The position numbers and the translations under genes are program-made. A DNA stretch of 64,000 bases from Anas platyrhynchos (taxonomy: Eukaryota; Chordata; Aves; Anseriformes; Anatidae): assembly GCF_047663525.1 (NCBI RefSeq), contig NC_092606.1, forward strand, positions 4,400,501 through 4,464,500. The letters are read 5' to 3'. Below are positions 10,572 through 22,147 of this stretch, one piece after another (position 1 is the first letter of the stretch; each line of letters begins with the position of its first letter). A model generated the notes under the pieces. That model had not been told where the DNA came from. It did not search any database and was given only the letters and a program-made list of their open reading frames with translations.

Positions 10572-12389
10572 CCCCCTGCTTAGCAAACACTGATAAAGAG
10601 AGGAGGGGTGGAAGAGCCAAGTCTATTTTGAGATGCCTCTTGGAGGGGAGGCAGGGAAGCGTGTGCGCTCCCTGACGGCAGCGCCTCGTGCCGCGGCTCC
10701 TGGGGATGCTCTCAGCAACCTCTGCGGGAGGAACCCGGTGGTGCTGTGAACCGGGTGGGAAAATGCTCCCTTGTGCCTGGATGGATGCACATTTTAGCCC
10801 TTTGCTATCCCAGGCTCCCTTTTCCAGCCCGAGGGAATATATCCCTGCCACCAGGGGAAGGGGGGTTCCTCCATTCCCTTCTCCGGCTGGGCAGGACGGA
10901 GGGGGAAGCTCACCAACAAAGAGCCCGCCGCACAGAAGTCTTTCCAGCCAAAAAAAAAAAAAGAAGAAAAATAACAAAACAAATTTCACGGCTGCGGGAG
11001 GACTTACAATGCAAATGTATTCAGGCCCCGCAGGGCACTTCTGGCTGCAGCCAGCACCTAACGAGGGTTTCATGGGGCAGGGGGACCTGGGGCTGATGGA
11101 GCCTGGCACGGGTCGAGCCCTGCAGCGGGCACCCGGGATGCTCGGGGCTGCAGGAGGGCACCTCCTGGAAAGCCCCCTGGGACCCCCAGCTCCAGGGCCA
11201 TGCCCATCCTGCAGGGCCCTTTTAGGTCCTGTACAAGCCCTCTGCTACGTGGCTGGCACGGGGAAGTCGCTCCCAAAACCAGCGCTCACCACCTGGTTTT
11301 TGAACAGGAACAGTTGTGCCCCAAGGCTTTTGGGGCACCGTGTTCACCACGTGAACTCGTGCGTTTATTTATGCTTTTCGGGGAGTGTGGCTCAGCTTCT
11401 TGGAGAAACACCACGTCCTGCACCTCCTGGAGCATCACAGGGCCCCAGAGCAGATGGGGACAGTTCAAAGGTCCCAGCCAGGGCTCGCACACACGCACAC
11501 ACACGGGTGTTTTGTTCCCTCCTAAGCAGTTAAAATTAAACACTGCAGCTCTGCATGTCCTTCCTGCACCAGAAGAGGAACTTGCAGTATGCTCAGAGCC
11601 AAACAAGTGCTTTTCCAGCAGTGGGAAAACACTATAAAGTTATTAAAAAAATAAATAATTAAAAAGCTAAGGACACGGATGTTGCAGCCGGGCTCTTGGG
11701 GACAGCAGCTGCCACCCACGCACCTTCGGCTTCAGCACTGGCCTCGAGGTCCCCTCCTTGCTCCAAGGGAGAGGAAACGGGTGCACGGAGAAGGCAGCGG
11801 TGTGACGACGAAACATTTCACTTTCCTTCACCTGTTGCACGCCACCGGCTGCCCCAGCCAGAAAGAGACGCGCCGAGACAAACCTTGGACTTGGCTCACT
11901 ATTTCCCGTTCCCCTTCTCATTGAGGCTTTTGGGGTTTTTAAATGAAAGAGCAGCCCGAGCGTGATCAGGACAGAACCTAGCCTACCCCTCAGCACCTCG
12001 GTGTCGCGCTTAGTGCTGTGGGCACCCCGCAGCTGTCCCCGCTTCACATCCCCAAGGCACCAGCAGACACCACCAGCATTTCGGCCCAGACCTGCACCTC
12101 CACAGGCAGTGCCCAAAACCAGAAGCTCCCCCACCTTGGCAGCCTCCCCATGCCCCCAACACATCCTTGGCTGTGAGGTCAGCTGCGTGCCCAGCCACAG
12201 GGACAGGTGACGGCAGAGACGAAGGGAAGTTCAGCCCTCTCTGTGCTCTGTGCTGGCCATCTGCTCACTGACACTCAGATTTTGTTGGTCCTGAGAGAGC
12301 TGGAGAGGCGTTATCTCAGACGCCAGGATCACGTATCTTGCTGTCACAGGCACTCCTCTCACGCAATAGCTGCAAACAGAGGCATCTCG

Positions 12390-12480
12390 CTGATATCCTC
12401 CCCTTAAATCAGATTAATCACAAGCTACTTAAAGGAAAACACTGTGTTTCCCTGGTAATTCCCATAAAGACAATACCCAG
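12390..12480. promoter_or_regulatory. AT-rich patch with paired TAATC-type homeodomain sites
   Basis: TTAAATCAGATTAATCACAA, including GATTAATC at 12412-12419, resembles closely spaced K50 homeodomain (OTX/PITX-type) half-sites in an otherwise GC-rich intron. Enhancer status is unproven. Confidence 0.22.
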
Positions 12481-14539
12481 CGCTCCTACCCCTGCTGTCG
12501 GGGTAGCGCCGCGTTGTTACGGGGAGCCCAGCTGGCAGGATGCCCACCGACCGACCACATGGAGCTACAGCACCGAAGGAGAGCACCGAGGAGCCCAAAA
12601 CTTCATGAAAACATTGAGGGAAGGCCCCCCAGGCAGCCCAGCGCTCGCTGAGTTACAAACCACAATCAGGAATTTGTAACGATAGCTGAAAAATACAGAG
12701 AAGTGAGAAAAAAACAGGAGCACTAAATGAGCCACACGTAACCAGAAAGGGGGATGCAGTCAACGACCACATGCATTTTATTGCATGCTCAAATTCTGCT
12801 TTTAAATGTCAGCGCCAGCAGGACACGCTGGATGTGCCAATGCCAAGGAAACGCTCAGGACAAGCCCAGGAAGAGCCCGTGCCCATCCCTGCCACCGTCA
12901 TCTGGTGGCCACGCAGCCCCCGGCTCGGGCAGCCCGCTGGTCCTGTGCGCTCAGCAGAGCCTCCCCTGGGGATGGTGGCAGTCAGACAAGTGCACACGGT
13001 GGGACCACGGCTGGGGTCCCCTTTTGGGGGATGAGGAGGAGAGGAAGCCAAACTTAACCACAGCCGACGCAGCCTTGGTTTTCAAGGTGCTGCCACAAAG
13101 CCCCCCTGCTGGCAGCGAAGGTTTTAACCCGGCGCCCTGGGGGCTGGAAGACCCCTCCGGGTCACGGTGCCCTGGAGAGCGGTTTCTTACCCCATGCTCC
13201 AGGGAGGCCCCTTTACCAACACATCTTCCAGTGGCCCAAGAGCAGCATTGCACAATCCTCAGCGTGGGGAACTGTTCAGGAGCACGCCCGAGACACAAAC
13301 ACAGCACAGGACGTGAGCATGAACCCAAAGGCACCGCCACACGGGGACTTGGCCACTCCGACTGCTCTTAACCCCTCAGCCACCACCAAGCAGCACTCCG
13401 AAAATGACAGAGCATCACTGCTGCTGGGGCTGGCTGGGAGCTGTGTGGGGTTGGGACCCGGCTCCCACCCCAGATGTCCCCACACGTCGGTGACCAGAGC
13501 CGGGTAGAGGCAGAAACGCAGGCGGGAGCGAGCCCAGGGCGGCACGAAGACACGACGCCATCCTTTGGATGTGTCACCTACAGACAGCTGGGGAAGGCGA
13601 AACAGGAGCTGAGCTGCTCTCCAGCCCTGTAGACTAACGCGATAAATATAAATTAAACTAAACACTAAGCACAGTTTGACGCTGGAGTGTTTGTTTGCGC
13701 TTAAACCACCGCTATGCAGCTTTCCTGCAAACCGACCCTGAACAATTGAGCAAGAACCAAACTAATTCAAGGCAGCTGCAGAATTAGCTCTGCGAGAAGT
13801 GCCATCCCCTAGCTGTCAGGACGGTGTTTGAGCCGGGATTAAAGCACACGGGATGATGCAACAACAACTTCCAGGCCGCTGGAAGTAGGACAGCGTGACA
13901 GGCAACAGCACTGGCTGTGCCGGCAGTGCCACGAAGCAGCCAGCAGCTCGCCAAAGGACATTGTCCTCAGCGTGCCCGGCCACCTCGGTGCCCCGGCGTG
14001 CTCCTGTTTTAGCAGCTCCAGGGCTTCCCCAGGGTGATTGCACGGTGTCACCCAGCAGAGGCGTCCCTGTGAACCAGGTCACACCTGGAGGAAGTGACTT
14101 TTGTGCGGTGTCCCAGCCCCAGAGGCAGCTCCCGAGCCGGTGGCACGTCCCCAAAGGCCGGCTGCACCCTCCCTCCTCACGTGCCCAAGGACGGAATCTT
14201 GGCACGGGGCACACCTGGAAGTGGGACAGGGACAGCACGGGGGCTTGGGGTGACATTAACTGATGGCACGATGGGGTGTGTGACAGCGTGGGGTGCCCTT
14301 GGGCTGTGTGATGGGGCTGTCGTGGGGAGACCACCGGACCTTTGGCCGTGCCACCACACGGAGCGTGCCAGCCACACGCAGGGGGCTCGGGACGGGGTCT
14401 GGGGGCGCGCTCCATCACAGCGCCCCTCGCACATGTCCCCGGAGGGCCGAGGACACCCCGTTTGGCGTGGCCGCTCCTACACCACGGGGCACCCCGACGG
14501 CACACCGGGGCCTCTCCACCCCAATTCCTCGGCTCGCCC

Positions 14540-15290
14540 CCAGCCCCCCGGGGCGCTGCCGGTGCCGGTACCCGCAGCCGTGCCACGGCACCCACCTGCC
14601 GAGGACGCGTCCTCCGCCCCGGAGCTGCCGTCGCTGCCTCCCTCCGGGGAGCTGCCGCGGGGGGCGGCGGCCGGGGGGCGGCGGCGCGGGGCGGGGGCGG
14701 CGGCGGCGGAGCCGGGGGGTCGCGGGGGGGCTCGGGCGAGCGCCGCCTCCAGGTACAGCACCTTGAAGCGCTCCTCGGCCAGCGCCCGCTGCAGGCGGCG
14801 CAGGTGCCGGCGGCACCGCTCCAGCTCCCGCTCCATCGCCCGCACCGAGCCCAGCTCCATGCGCGGCGCCGGTTCCCCCGGGAACTCCTCCTGCCAGTGC
14901 CGGGCGAAGTCTGCCCGAGCAGCAGCCGCCGCCTCCTCGTTGCCCACCGCCATCCCCGGCCGGCCCCGGGTTTCCCGGCTCCGCCGCCGTCAGCCTTCTT
15001 CACCTCCTCCTCCTCCTCCTCCGCCTTCCGCCCCCCGCCGCCGCCGCGGGGCCTGACGTCGGCTCCCGGCCGGCCCCTCCGGACCGCCCCCGGCCTCAGC
15101 ACGGCCCCGACGGGGCGGGGAGCAGCTCTGCCACCGCCCCCGGCACGGCCCGGCACGGCCCGGTGCGGCTACCGGCAGCCGGAGAGCCGGGACCGCTCCC
15201 GGTGCCTCCCCGGTGCCCCCCGGAGGAAGCCGCTTCCAGGCTGCGGGGCTGCGGCGGGGGCTCCCCCGGGGCTCCCCGGAGTGCAGGGAG
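14540..15290 (-). promoter_or_regulatory. ABR: CpG island spanning the BCR-like ABR first exon
   Basis: The DNA is extremely CpG-dense across the exon and about 300 bp upstream in gene orientation. It carries GC boxes, a (CTC)n tract at about 15003-15022 and a near-CRE TGACGTCG at 15054-15061. No TATA box was seen. This is the expected promoter for the upstream ABR transcript. Confidence 0.6.
14596..14953 (-). CDS. ABR: ABR far-upstream first exon encoding a BCR-like coiled-coil N-terminus
   Basis: On the minus strand an ATG at 14953 opens 119 codons plus one base, ending at a GTGGGT donor (14595-14590). Residues about 16-73 (FARHWQEEFPGEPAPRMEL, then ERELERCRRHLRRLQ and EERFKVLYLEAALA) match the BCR N-terminal oligomerisation coiled coil in spacing and key residues: FxxxW, PRMEL, ELERC, RRL, ERFxxxYL. 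Residues 75-119 are a low-complexity Ala/Pro/Arg then Ser/Gly/Glu tail. The exon ends in phase 1, and with the exon at 2838 the junction codon is GAT (Asp), giving ...[17 protein letters not shown] exon 1 also encodes a kinase-like region, and nothing here resembles it. The exon lies in a CpG island. Transcript proof is lacking, but homology, phase and donor agree. The predicted isoform would have 181 residues through the shared exon and could oligomerise, perhaps with BCR. Confidence 0.85.
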
Positions 15291-15680
15291 GATGCTGAGG
15301 AGGGCAAGAAGTGCCCGGTGCTGGCAGCGACCCCAGGTGCTGCAGAAGGCTGGTACCGAGCCTGCAAGAAACGAGCCTGGAGGATGGGGAACACCGGTGG
15401 CACGGGGCTGTCCTGCCCCAGGCAGCGTGTGCCCATCTCCTGGTCCTCATCGCCATCCGGACGGTGATGACCGGACAGTGGCACGTGGCCTGGTGATGCT
15501 TTGATGGTGACACTTGTCCTGAAGATGCTCTGAAGGTGACACCCGGCAAGAAAGGCTCTGTGCCACGCTGCACATTCCCACTGCATACAACCCACTGTGC
15601 CCCCACGGGACAGGTTTTGTTCCCCACGCCCCGGGCTGGGTTGGCATTTCCCCCGTGCCACGTGAGGGACACGGAGAGGG

Positions 15681-15702
15681 TGACTCACAGGTGGGTGACT
15701 CA
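15681..15702. promoter_or_regulatory. Duplicated AP-1 site TGACTCAC, 15-bp spacing
   Basis: Two copies of GGTGACTCAC have their TGACTCA cores at 15681-15687 and 15696-15702, in direct orientation and 15 bp apart. They lie about 730 bp upstream of the BCR-like ABR start codon. The paired arrangement suggests an AP-1/NF-E2 element. Function is inferred. Confidence 0.4.
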
Positions 15703-16057
15703 CGAGCCCGCGTCCCTTGTGGCCACCTGGCCATGGCACAGCAGGAACAAAGCACCCTCTATTTACGCACGGGCCCCAACCGTGTTGCAACAGCCACCAC
15801 CTCCATCCCTGCTGTGCCACCCAACCGGCCTCTATGGGCTCCCTCCAGCACTGTTTCTCTTGGAACCCCCCCCAAATCACACCTCTGGGCTGTGGGACCA
15901 GCCAGAGAGGTGATGCTGGTGCCCAGGTGAGGATGGGAAGGTGCCCGGTGCCAGCAGTGCCCTGTCCCGTGTGTCCCATCCTGGGGAGGTGGCGTGTCCC
16001 CGGGGGCTGAGCCCCTTGGTGGAAGCTGGCAGGAGGGGGGCATGCCATGAGCGGCCT

Positions 16058-16190
16058 GATTTATGTGTGGCCATGGATAATTACAGCCCTCTCATCAGCT
16101 GTCAGGCAGACGGGCCCAGCAGAGCCTTACAACGGATTGCAGGCTGCCTGTCTCAGCCCATAAATCTCCCCAGAGCAGGGTGATAAATCA
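16058..16190. promoter_or_regulatory. Candidate regulatory patch upstream of BHLHA9
   Basis: The patch contains TGATTTATG, GGATAATTACAG, CATAAATC and TGATAAATCAG words in GC-rich surroundings. The density of homeodomain, HOX and GATA-like sites resembles limb or ectodermal enhancers, but no conservation data are available. Confidence 0.25.
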
Positions 16191-16842
16191 GGGGGGGGGC
16201 GGCTGAGGGAGCAGCCCCGGGCGGGGGTCCCTCCCCGCCTGCCCACCCGGTAATGGGCACGTAGGTAGGAAACGGCCAGGACAAGGTGGGGACGGCCCGG
16301 CGGGATGCACTAATTACAGGCAGCAGGTGGCATCCAAAGAGCCGTGATTTATGGGGTGGCCTTGCCTTCTTCCGAGGGTTGGGGCTGGGTTCCCACAGGG
16401 CCGGGGCCAGTGGAGGTCCCCAGAGGCTCCCAGGGCTGGGGGCACTGCGGGGGCTGCAGGTGGGCACGGCCCCGTGTCTGCTCCATGCTGCATGGGTCAG
16501 CATCCAGCACCAGCAAAATATCCCCATGGCAGGGAGCCGACCTGCTCAGCTGCACCTCCCTTTGGCATTTCTCTAAGCATCCAGCATTAAACCACCCCAA
16601 AAAGCCTCTCGCTCCTGAGCTGGGCTCGCTGCTGAGCCAGGGGCTGGGGGAGCACACGCACCAGCACAGAGCACCCCTGGGCTGCCAGAGGGCCAGTGGG
16701 AAAAAGAAAAAAAAAGAGGGCCAGGGTGAGCACAGGTGGGTGTTCGGAAATATTTGCAAGCTTCACCTCCCTTTGAAGTCCCGCTGCGTTGTCCTCCCCG
16801 CTCCCCCAGGCCCCGGCTCCTGATTTATGGGGTTCATGGAGC

Positions 16843-16960
16843 AGAGGCACCTAAATCAGCTCCCACTTCAAAGGGCCAAGAGAGGAGAAGGGCAATAGAC
16901 AAATAGCCCCCGCTAATTGTGGCTATTGATCAAACCCGGTCCGGGAGGATCAGATAGGAG
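16843..16960. promoter_or_regulatory. Second candidate regulatory patch upstream of BHLHA9
   Basis: CTAATTGTGGCTATTGATCA and neighbouring CAATAGACAAATAG form an AT-rich, homeodomain/SOX/FOX-like cluster about 1.5 kb upstream of the BHLHA9 start. Regulatory function is inference. Confidence 0.25.
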
Positions 16961-18264
16961 GGGGTGGGTAAGGGGGGGGGGGAGTTCTCCCACTTTTGCA
17001 CCAGTAACCCCAGCAATTTGTCACGATTCCAGAGCCATTTTTCAAACTGGTGTTACCCCGTGCTCAGGGGGGCGTTTAGCAGCTGCTCTCTAATGAAACC
17101 GTGGGCGAGGGGCAGGGGGATGCGAAACTGCCTGGAAGGCTCTGGGGATGGGGGGGATAAACCCAAAGGGGGGGGGGCAGGCAGGCAGCGTGCCCACCCC
17201 AGGGCCAAAGGTGCCCCGTGTCCCCACCATGCACGCTCTGAGGATGGGACCCTGGCCCTCCTGACAGCCAGACTGGGACACACTGGGAGCAAGAAGATGC
17301 TTTCAGCCCCAGTAAACACCGGGCAGACCCAGCAGCACCTTCTCTGCCCCCAGGCCCCCGCTGGGGGGACAGGAAGGCAGGAGGCAGGTAGCATTTTAGC
17401 TCTTTTATCACCTGCCCGGTCCCCCCACGACATTCCTGCTTCCTGCTCCGCGGGGCAGAGGCGTGCCAAGGCCCTGCATTCCTTCACTCCCCAGCTGGGC
17501 CCCCACTGATGGGTTTTGGGGGGGGGGGAGCTGATGCTGCCCCCGGTCTGCTCAGTCTGCTTGTGCCCCCAGCTCACCAGGACACCGCGGTGTGAGCGGC
17601 TCCGACGTGCTGGCTCCAAGCTCCTTCCATGCTCCGGTCCCGTCCTGGAGCTGAGGGGTTCAGCTCCTCCGGGGAGGAGGTTTTTTGGGATGGGGAGAGG
17701 GTGGGAGGTGAGGCAGGGAGCTCCCCGGGTACTGCCAGCGCCGTCCTGCGCAGGAGACATTTGCCTGCTCCTGGCACAAGCCTGGCTGCCGTCCTCAGCA
17801 GCCTCCTTACTCCGTGCCTCAGTTTCCCTCCCTGGGACACAGAGGCCAGCGGAGAAGCCCCAGCAGCAGTGAACGTGGCTGAGCAGTGCCTGAGCCCCGT
17901 GCCAGGGCAGTGATACCCACGGGCTCTGCTCCAAGGCACTGAGTGAGTTTAGGATTGATCCAGCCCAGGCTGAGCTGCCCTGCAGAGAGAGAGCAGAGCA
18001 ATGGGGGGAGCTCCTGCAGAGCCCAAACCCTCCGCAGCAACCAAAGCAATCCCTGCTAGGTGTGCTTGAGAGCCTGGCTTTCCCTCTAGAGCCTGGGAGT
18101 AGCAAAATGCAGCCTTTAGCTGGTTGTCCCCCACTCCCACTGCAAACCCTGGTACCGGTACTGGTGTCCCCACTCCATCCTGGCTCCGCCGTGTCCCCGT
18201 GGGGCCCGCCGGTGTCCCCAGGGCAGCACACCTGGGGGCAGGTGCAGAGGGGCTGGGACGGAGC

Positions 18265-18282
18265 CACGTGATGTTTTAAAAA
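18265..18282 (+). promoter_or_regulatory. BHLHA9: Candidate BHLHA9 core promoter (E-box plus TATA-like)
   Basis: A CACGTG E-box (18265-18270) is followed by TTTTAAAAA (18274-18282), about 105 bp before the start codon. The spacing suits a TATA-type promoter with a short 5' UTR. The transcription start is not proven. Confidence 0.4.
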
Positions 18283-18388
18283 CGCTGGGGTTTTTAGGGG
18301 AGGCTGTGTGACCCTGGAGGAGTGTCTGCCAGCCTGACGGGAGGCAGGACCGCAGCAGCACCTCGCCCCGGCCCCACAAGCCACAGCC

Positions 18389-19081
18389 ATGTCCCAAGCA
18401 GCCGTGGGGAGCAGTGCGGCACGGCAGGGACCCCCCGATGGCTTGGAAGGGGAGCTGGAAAGGGGGGCTGCACCCCAGCTGTGCCACGGGCAGGACCTGT
18501 GGGACCCCAAGGGGAGGGAAGCAGCCACCCACCTGGGGGAGGCTGAAGAGATGAAGGTGAGGAAGAGGAGCAGGCCAGTGCGCTCCAAGGCCAGGAGGAT
18601 GGCTGCCAACGTCCGAGAGCGCAAGAGGATCCTGGACTACAACCAAGCCTTCAACGCCCTGCGGCTGGCCCTCAAGCACGACCTGAGCGGCAAGAGGCTC
18701 TCCAAAATCGCCACCCTCCGGCGAGCCATCAGCCGGATCACGGCTCTGTCCCTGTCCCTGCACGGTGCCGCGCGCTGCTGGCCCTGCGCCCACTCCGAGT
18801 GCCGCGGGCAGGGCGCGAGGGACGGCCGCCCCCGGCTCCTCGGTGCTGCAGGCTATGGGGGATATTCCCCCGAGAACCAGCTCCAGCACCACGAGAGCCC
18901 GAAGGAAGATCGCCTGGCAGCCAGCCCTGCGTTTTATCCCATCGGGAGCCACCAGCTTGGGCTCCGCAGCAGCTGCCAGCAGAAACACGCGGGCAGCCAG
19001 CGAGCCCCCCCGGTGGCACCGCTCTCCTGGCAGCTGGGAGGGCTCCAGAGCTCAGGCTACCAGCGCCTCCCCATCCACTGA
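18389..19081 (+). CDS. BHLHA9: Basic helix-loop-helix factor BHLHA9
   Basis: This is a complete, uninterrupted 230-codon gene, close to the 235 residues recalled for human. The basic region and helices span about residues 62-121: RPVRSKARRMAANVRERKR, then ILDYNQAFNALRLAL, KRLSKIATLRRAI and a leucine-rich second helix. DNA-contact residues Asn74, Arg76 and Arg78 are present; their human equivalents are the ones changed in mesoaxial synostotic syndactyly. BHLHA9 is a nuclear regulator of apical ectodermal ridge and limb development, and its duplication is linked to split-hand/foot with long-bone deficiency. The N- and C-terminal flanks are divergent, the latter Ser/Pro/Gln-rich. The ATG has a GCCATGT context; in-frame Met codons occur again at residues 55 and 71. 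It lies between ABR and TRARG1, as in human. No AATAAA was seen downstream, so the 3' end is open. Confidence 0.95.
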   Translation: MSQAAVGSSAARQGPPDGLEGELERGAAPQLCHGQDLWDPKGREAATHLGEAEEMKVRKRSRPVRSKARRMAANVRERKRILDYNQAFNALRLALKHDLSGKRLSKIATLRRAISRITALSLSLHGAARCWPCAHSECRGQGARDGRPRLLGAAGYGGYSPENQLQHHESPKEDRLAASPAFYPIGSHQLGLRSSCQQKHAGSQRAPPVAPLSWQLGGLQSSGYQRLPIH

Positions 19082-19708
19082 CCCACCGGGCTGGGAAGGC
19101 GAGACGGTGCCGGGAAGGTAACGCAGCCAAGTGACAAACGGGGCAGTGGGAAGGGACCTGGACAGGAGAGAGAGAGGTGGGACACGGGGCTCGGCACGGT
19201 GCCCGGCTGCGCTCGCTGCTCTGCAGGAGAGCTCGGAGCTGGGGGACGTGGAAAACTGTTTTCTGCTCGAGTAAGCTCTGTGTTTCTTTGTTGTGAGGTT
19301 TCCCTGCTGCAAGTTGTCACGGTTATTTATTCTCTCTTGCTTGCTTTGTGAGAAAACACGAGTTAAAAGCCCAGCATCGGGGCGCTGCCTGTTAATGCGC
19401 GAGGTGGACAGATGGGCCGTGCGGGGCGCGCTGAGGCTGCTGGCTGGATGTCAGCTCTGACTGCAGCTGATGGATGGGGGGAGCAGGAGCTGGGAGAGGT
19501 TTATTTGGTTGTACTTTTAATGCTAAGCCCATCAGGGCACATATTGGTGCCCGGGCAGATCTGCGGGAGCGGCCGAGGAGCTCATAAACCCCCCGGTGCC
19601 TCCTGAGAACTGCAAAGCAGCTCCCCAGGGATGGTCTGGGACTGCGCTCCTGATCTGCCCAGCCAGGAGGACGGGGGGCTCAGCCCTGTGCTCCCCGAGT
19701 GCCTGGCT

Positions 19709-19732
19709 TCCTCCTCCTCCTCCTCCTCCTCC
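19709..19732. repeat. (TCC)n microsatellite
   Basis: About eight perfect TCC units downstream of BHLHA9. Confidence 0.85.
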
Positions 19733-20737
19733 CTCAGTCCCAGCGCGGGGTGGGGGAGCTGGGAAATGAGCCCAGCAGAGGAAGGCTCCCAGCAGCCAGG
19801 AGAGAGAGCTCTCCGCTCAGCAAAGGAGCCTCTCGAAGTGCTGACGGTGTGAGACATCTTGGCTTTCATCTCCAGGAGGTTCCCCTTCCCAGGAGGGGCC
19901 TGCTGTCAGAATCCTGCTTCCCCCACCAGCTCCCTGCTGCTGGGCGGCTCCGCTATGGGGTGAGGTTCCCCCATGGGGTGAGGCTCCCCCTGCACCAGCT
20001 CCCCCTGCTCTGCCCGTGTCAGCATTCGTCACGCTGGATGCATGAGCCCAGGAACACCTAGGGGCAAGGAAGCAAAACCCAGGCATAACCCTACACGAAC
20101 CCCTCTCCACCCAAATCTGTTTCCAGTTTCCCTCCCTCACTTCGATATTAAAGCAGCCCAGGTGGAAATAGATGCCCAGAGAGGCAGGAGCAGGGGAAAA
20201 AAGGCCTCGAGAGCCCCGAGGCAGCATCCCTGCATTGCTCTTGGGTTCTCGCTTAGGGCAGGCCCCTCTGCAGGCTGTGGGGTGGGAGAGGCGCTGGGGT
20301 CCCCCTCCTGCCCGGCAGGAGCAGGCAGAGGGCGCTGGGTGCGCCCGCAGATGGCACTCACCGCCTGGGAAACGAATCCCTGGCGAGCCGGAGAGGAAAA
20401 ATTCAGAACCGAAGAGAGCCGCTGGAGCCCAGCCGGGTGCTTGCAGTCCTCCTCCCGGCCCCCCCCGCAGCACACTCCGGACCCCCGGGTGCTGCGCTCC
20501 GCTTTCCAGGACTCCCCCCCCTGCGCTGCGGGTCCCGGCTCCTGCCTTTGTCTCTGTGCCGGGAGCGCTGGGGCTGCAGGGGGGGCACCGCCGGGCACCC
20601 CCTCTGCCCGTCCCCAGCTCCACGTCCCGAAACCCCGGGGCGAGGCTGAGCGGGCTGGAATCACGGCAGAGGGGAGGGAGGACACGGGGGATTCCCCCCT
20701 AAATCCCCCCAGTCCCGCCCCATCCCAGCATCCCAGC

Positions 20738-20792
20738 ATCATCATCTAGGTTGGAAGAGACCTCCAGGATCACCCAGTCCAACCTCTAACCC
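20738..20792 (-). mobile_element. CR1 LINE 3'-end fragment
   Basis: The words CTAGGTTGGAAGAGACCTCC and ATCACCCAGTCCAACC are the familiar reverse-complement reading of the CR1 retrotransposon 3' region in birds. Only about 55 bp survive, with no open reading frame. It directly abuts the CCCAT array. The orientation is assigned from the known consensus, so moderate caution applies. Confidence 0.7.
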
Positions 20793-20945
20793 CATCACAT
20801 CCCATCTCTCCCCATATCCCATCCCATCCCATCCCATCCCATCCCATCCCATCCCATTCATCCTATCGCTCCCGATTCCCCCCCATCCCTCCCCCTCATC
20901 CCATCCCATCCCATCCCATCCCATCCCATCCCATCCCATCCCACC
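20793..20945. repeat. (CCCAT)n pentanucleotide array
   Basis: Near-perfect CCCAT units run at about 20816-20858 and again at 20896-20942, with a degenerate spacer. The array begins at the end of the CR1 fragment. Length polymorphism is likely. Confidence 0.9.
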
Positions 20946-21800
<855 letters not shown>

Positions 21801-21804
21801 TAGC

Positions 21805-22147
21805 GAGAGGTGGGATGGGGTGGGGGCAGCCCGGGTTGAGGGTGGGATGCAGGGTACGGGGTGAGGTGGGGTGTAGGATGAGGTGGGATGGAGGATATGG
21901 GGTGAGGTGGGATGCGGAGTGAGGCGGGATGGAGGATAGGGGATGAGGCGGGAGGTGGGATGAGGTGGGATGAGGTGGGATGATGTGGGATGATGTGGGA
22001 TGCAGGATACGGGATGCTGTGGGACACGGGGTGCTGTGGGACGCAGGATAATGTGAGATGAGGTAGGATGTAGGATAAGGGATGCTGTGGGATGCAGGAT
22101 GATGTGGGATGCAGGAAATAGGATGCTGTGGGATGCGGGATGAGGTC
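21805..22147. repeat. Degenerate GGGATG / GAGGT minisatellite
   Basis: About 340 bp of diverged 5-10 bp units such as GGGATGAGGT, GGGATGCAGGATA and GGGATGCTGT. The core is the reverse complement of the CATCCC word that makes up the array at 20793-20945 on the other side of TRARG1 exon 1. Confidence 0.85.

Larger units (their letters stand above)
7291..14595. other. Large ABR 5' intron between the two upstream first exons
   Basis: About 7.3 kb of mostly GC-rich intron of the BCR-like ABR transcript and upstream flank of the standard promoter. No coding exon was recognised. It contains a pair of MARE-like sites at 8338-8360, purine and ACC microsatellites, an octamer/MORE-like site at 10558-10571, and AT-rich patches near 12400-12480 and 13600-13790. 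Confidence 0.6.
15291..18264. other. Intergenic region between ABR and BHLHA9
   Basis: No coding exon is supported. A 523-codon minus-strand frame at 17053-18624 and others are GC-rich chance frames that run antisense to BHLHA9. It holds a duplicated AP-1 site (15681-15702) and two AT-enriched, homeodomain-motif-rich patches (about 16058-16190 and 16843-16960), which could serve ABR or BHLHA9. Confidence 0.6.

Noticed and set aside
13816-15156. 446-codon minus-strand frame across the BCR-like exon
   Set aside because: It uses a different frame from the conserved coiled-coil reading and is Arg/Pro/Gly-rich noise.
17053-18624. 523-codon minus-strand frame antisense to BHLHA9
   Set aside because: No recognisable domain. 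It is open because GC-rich DNA has few stop codons, and it overlaps the real bHLH gene.
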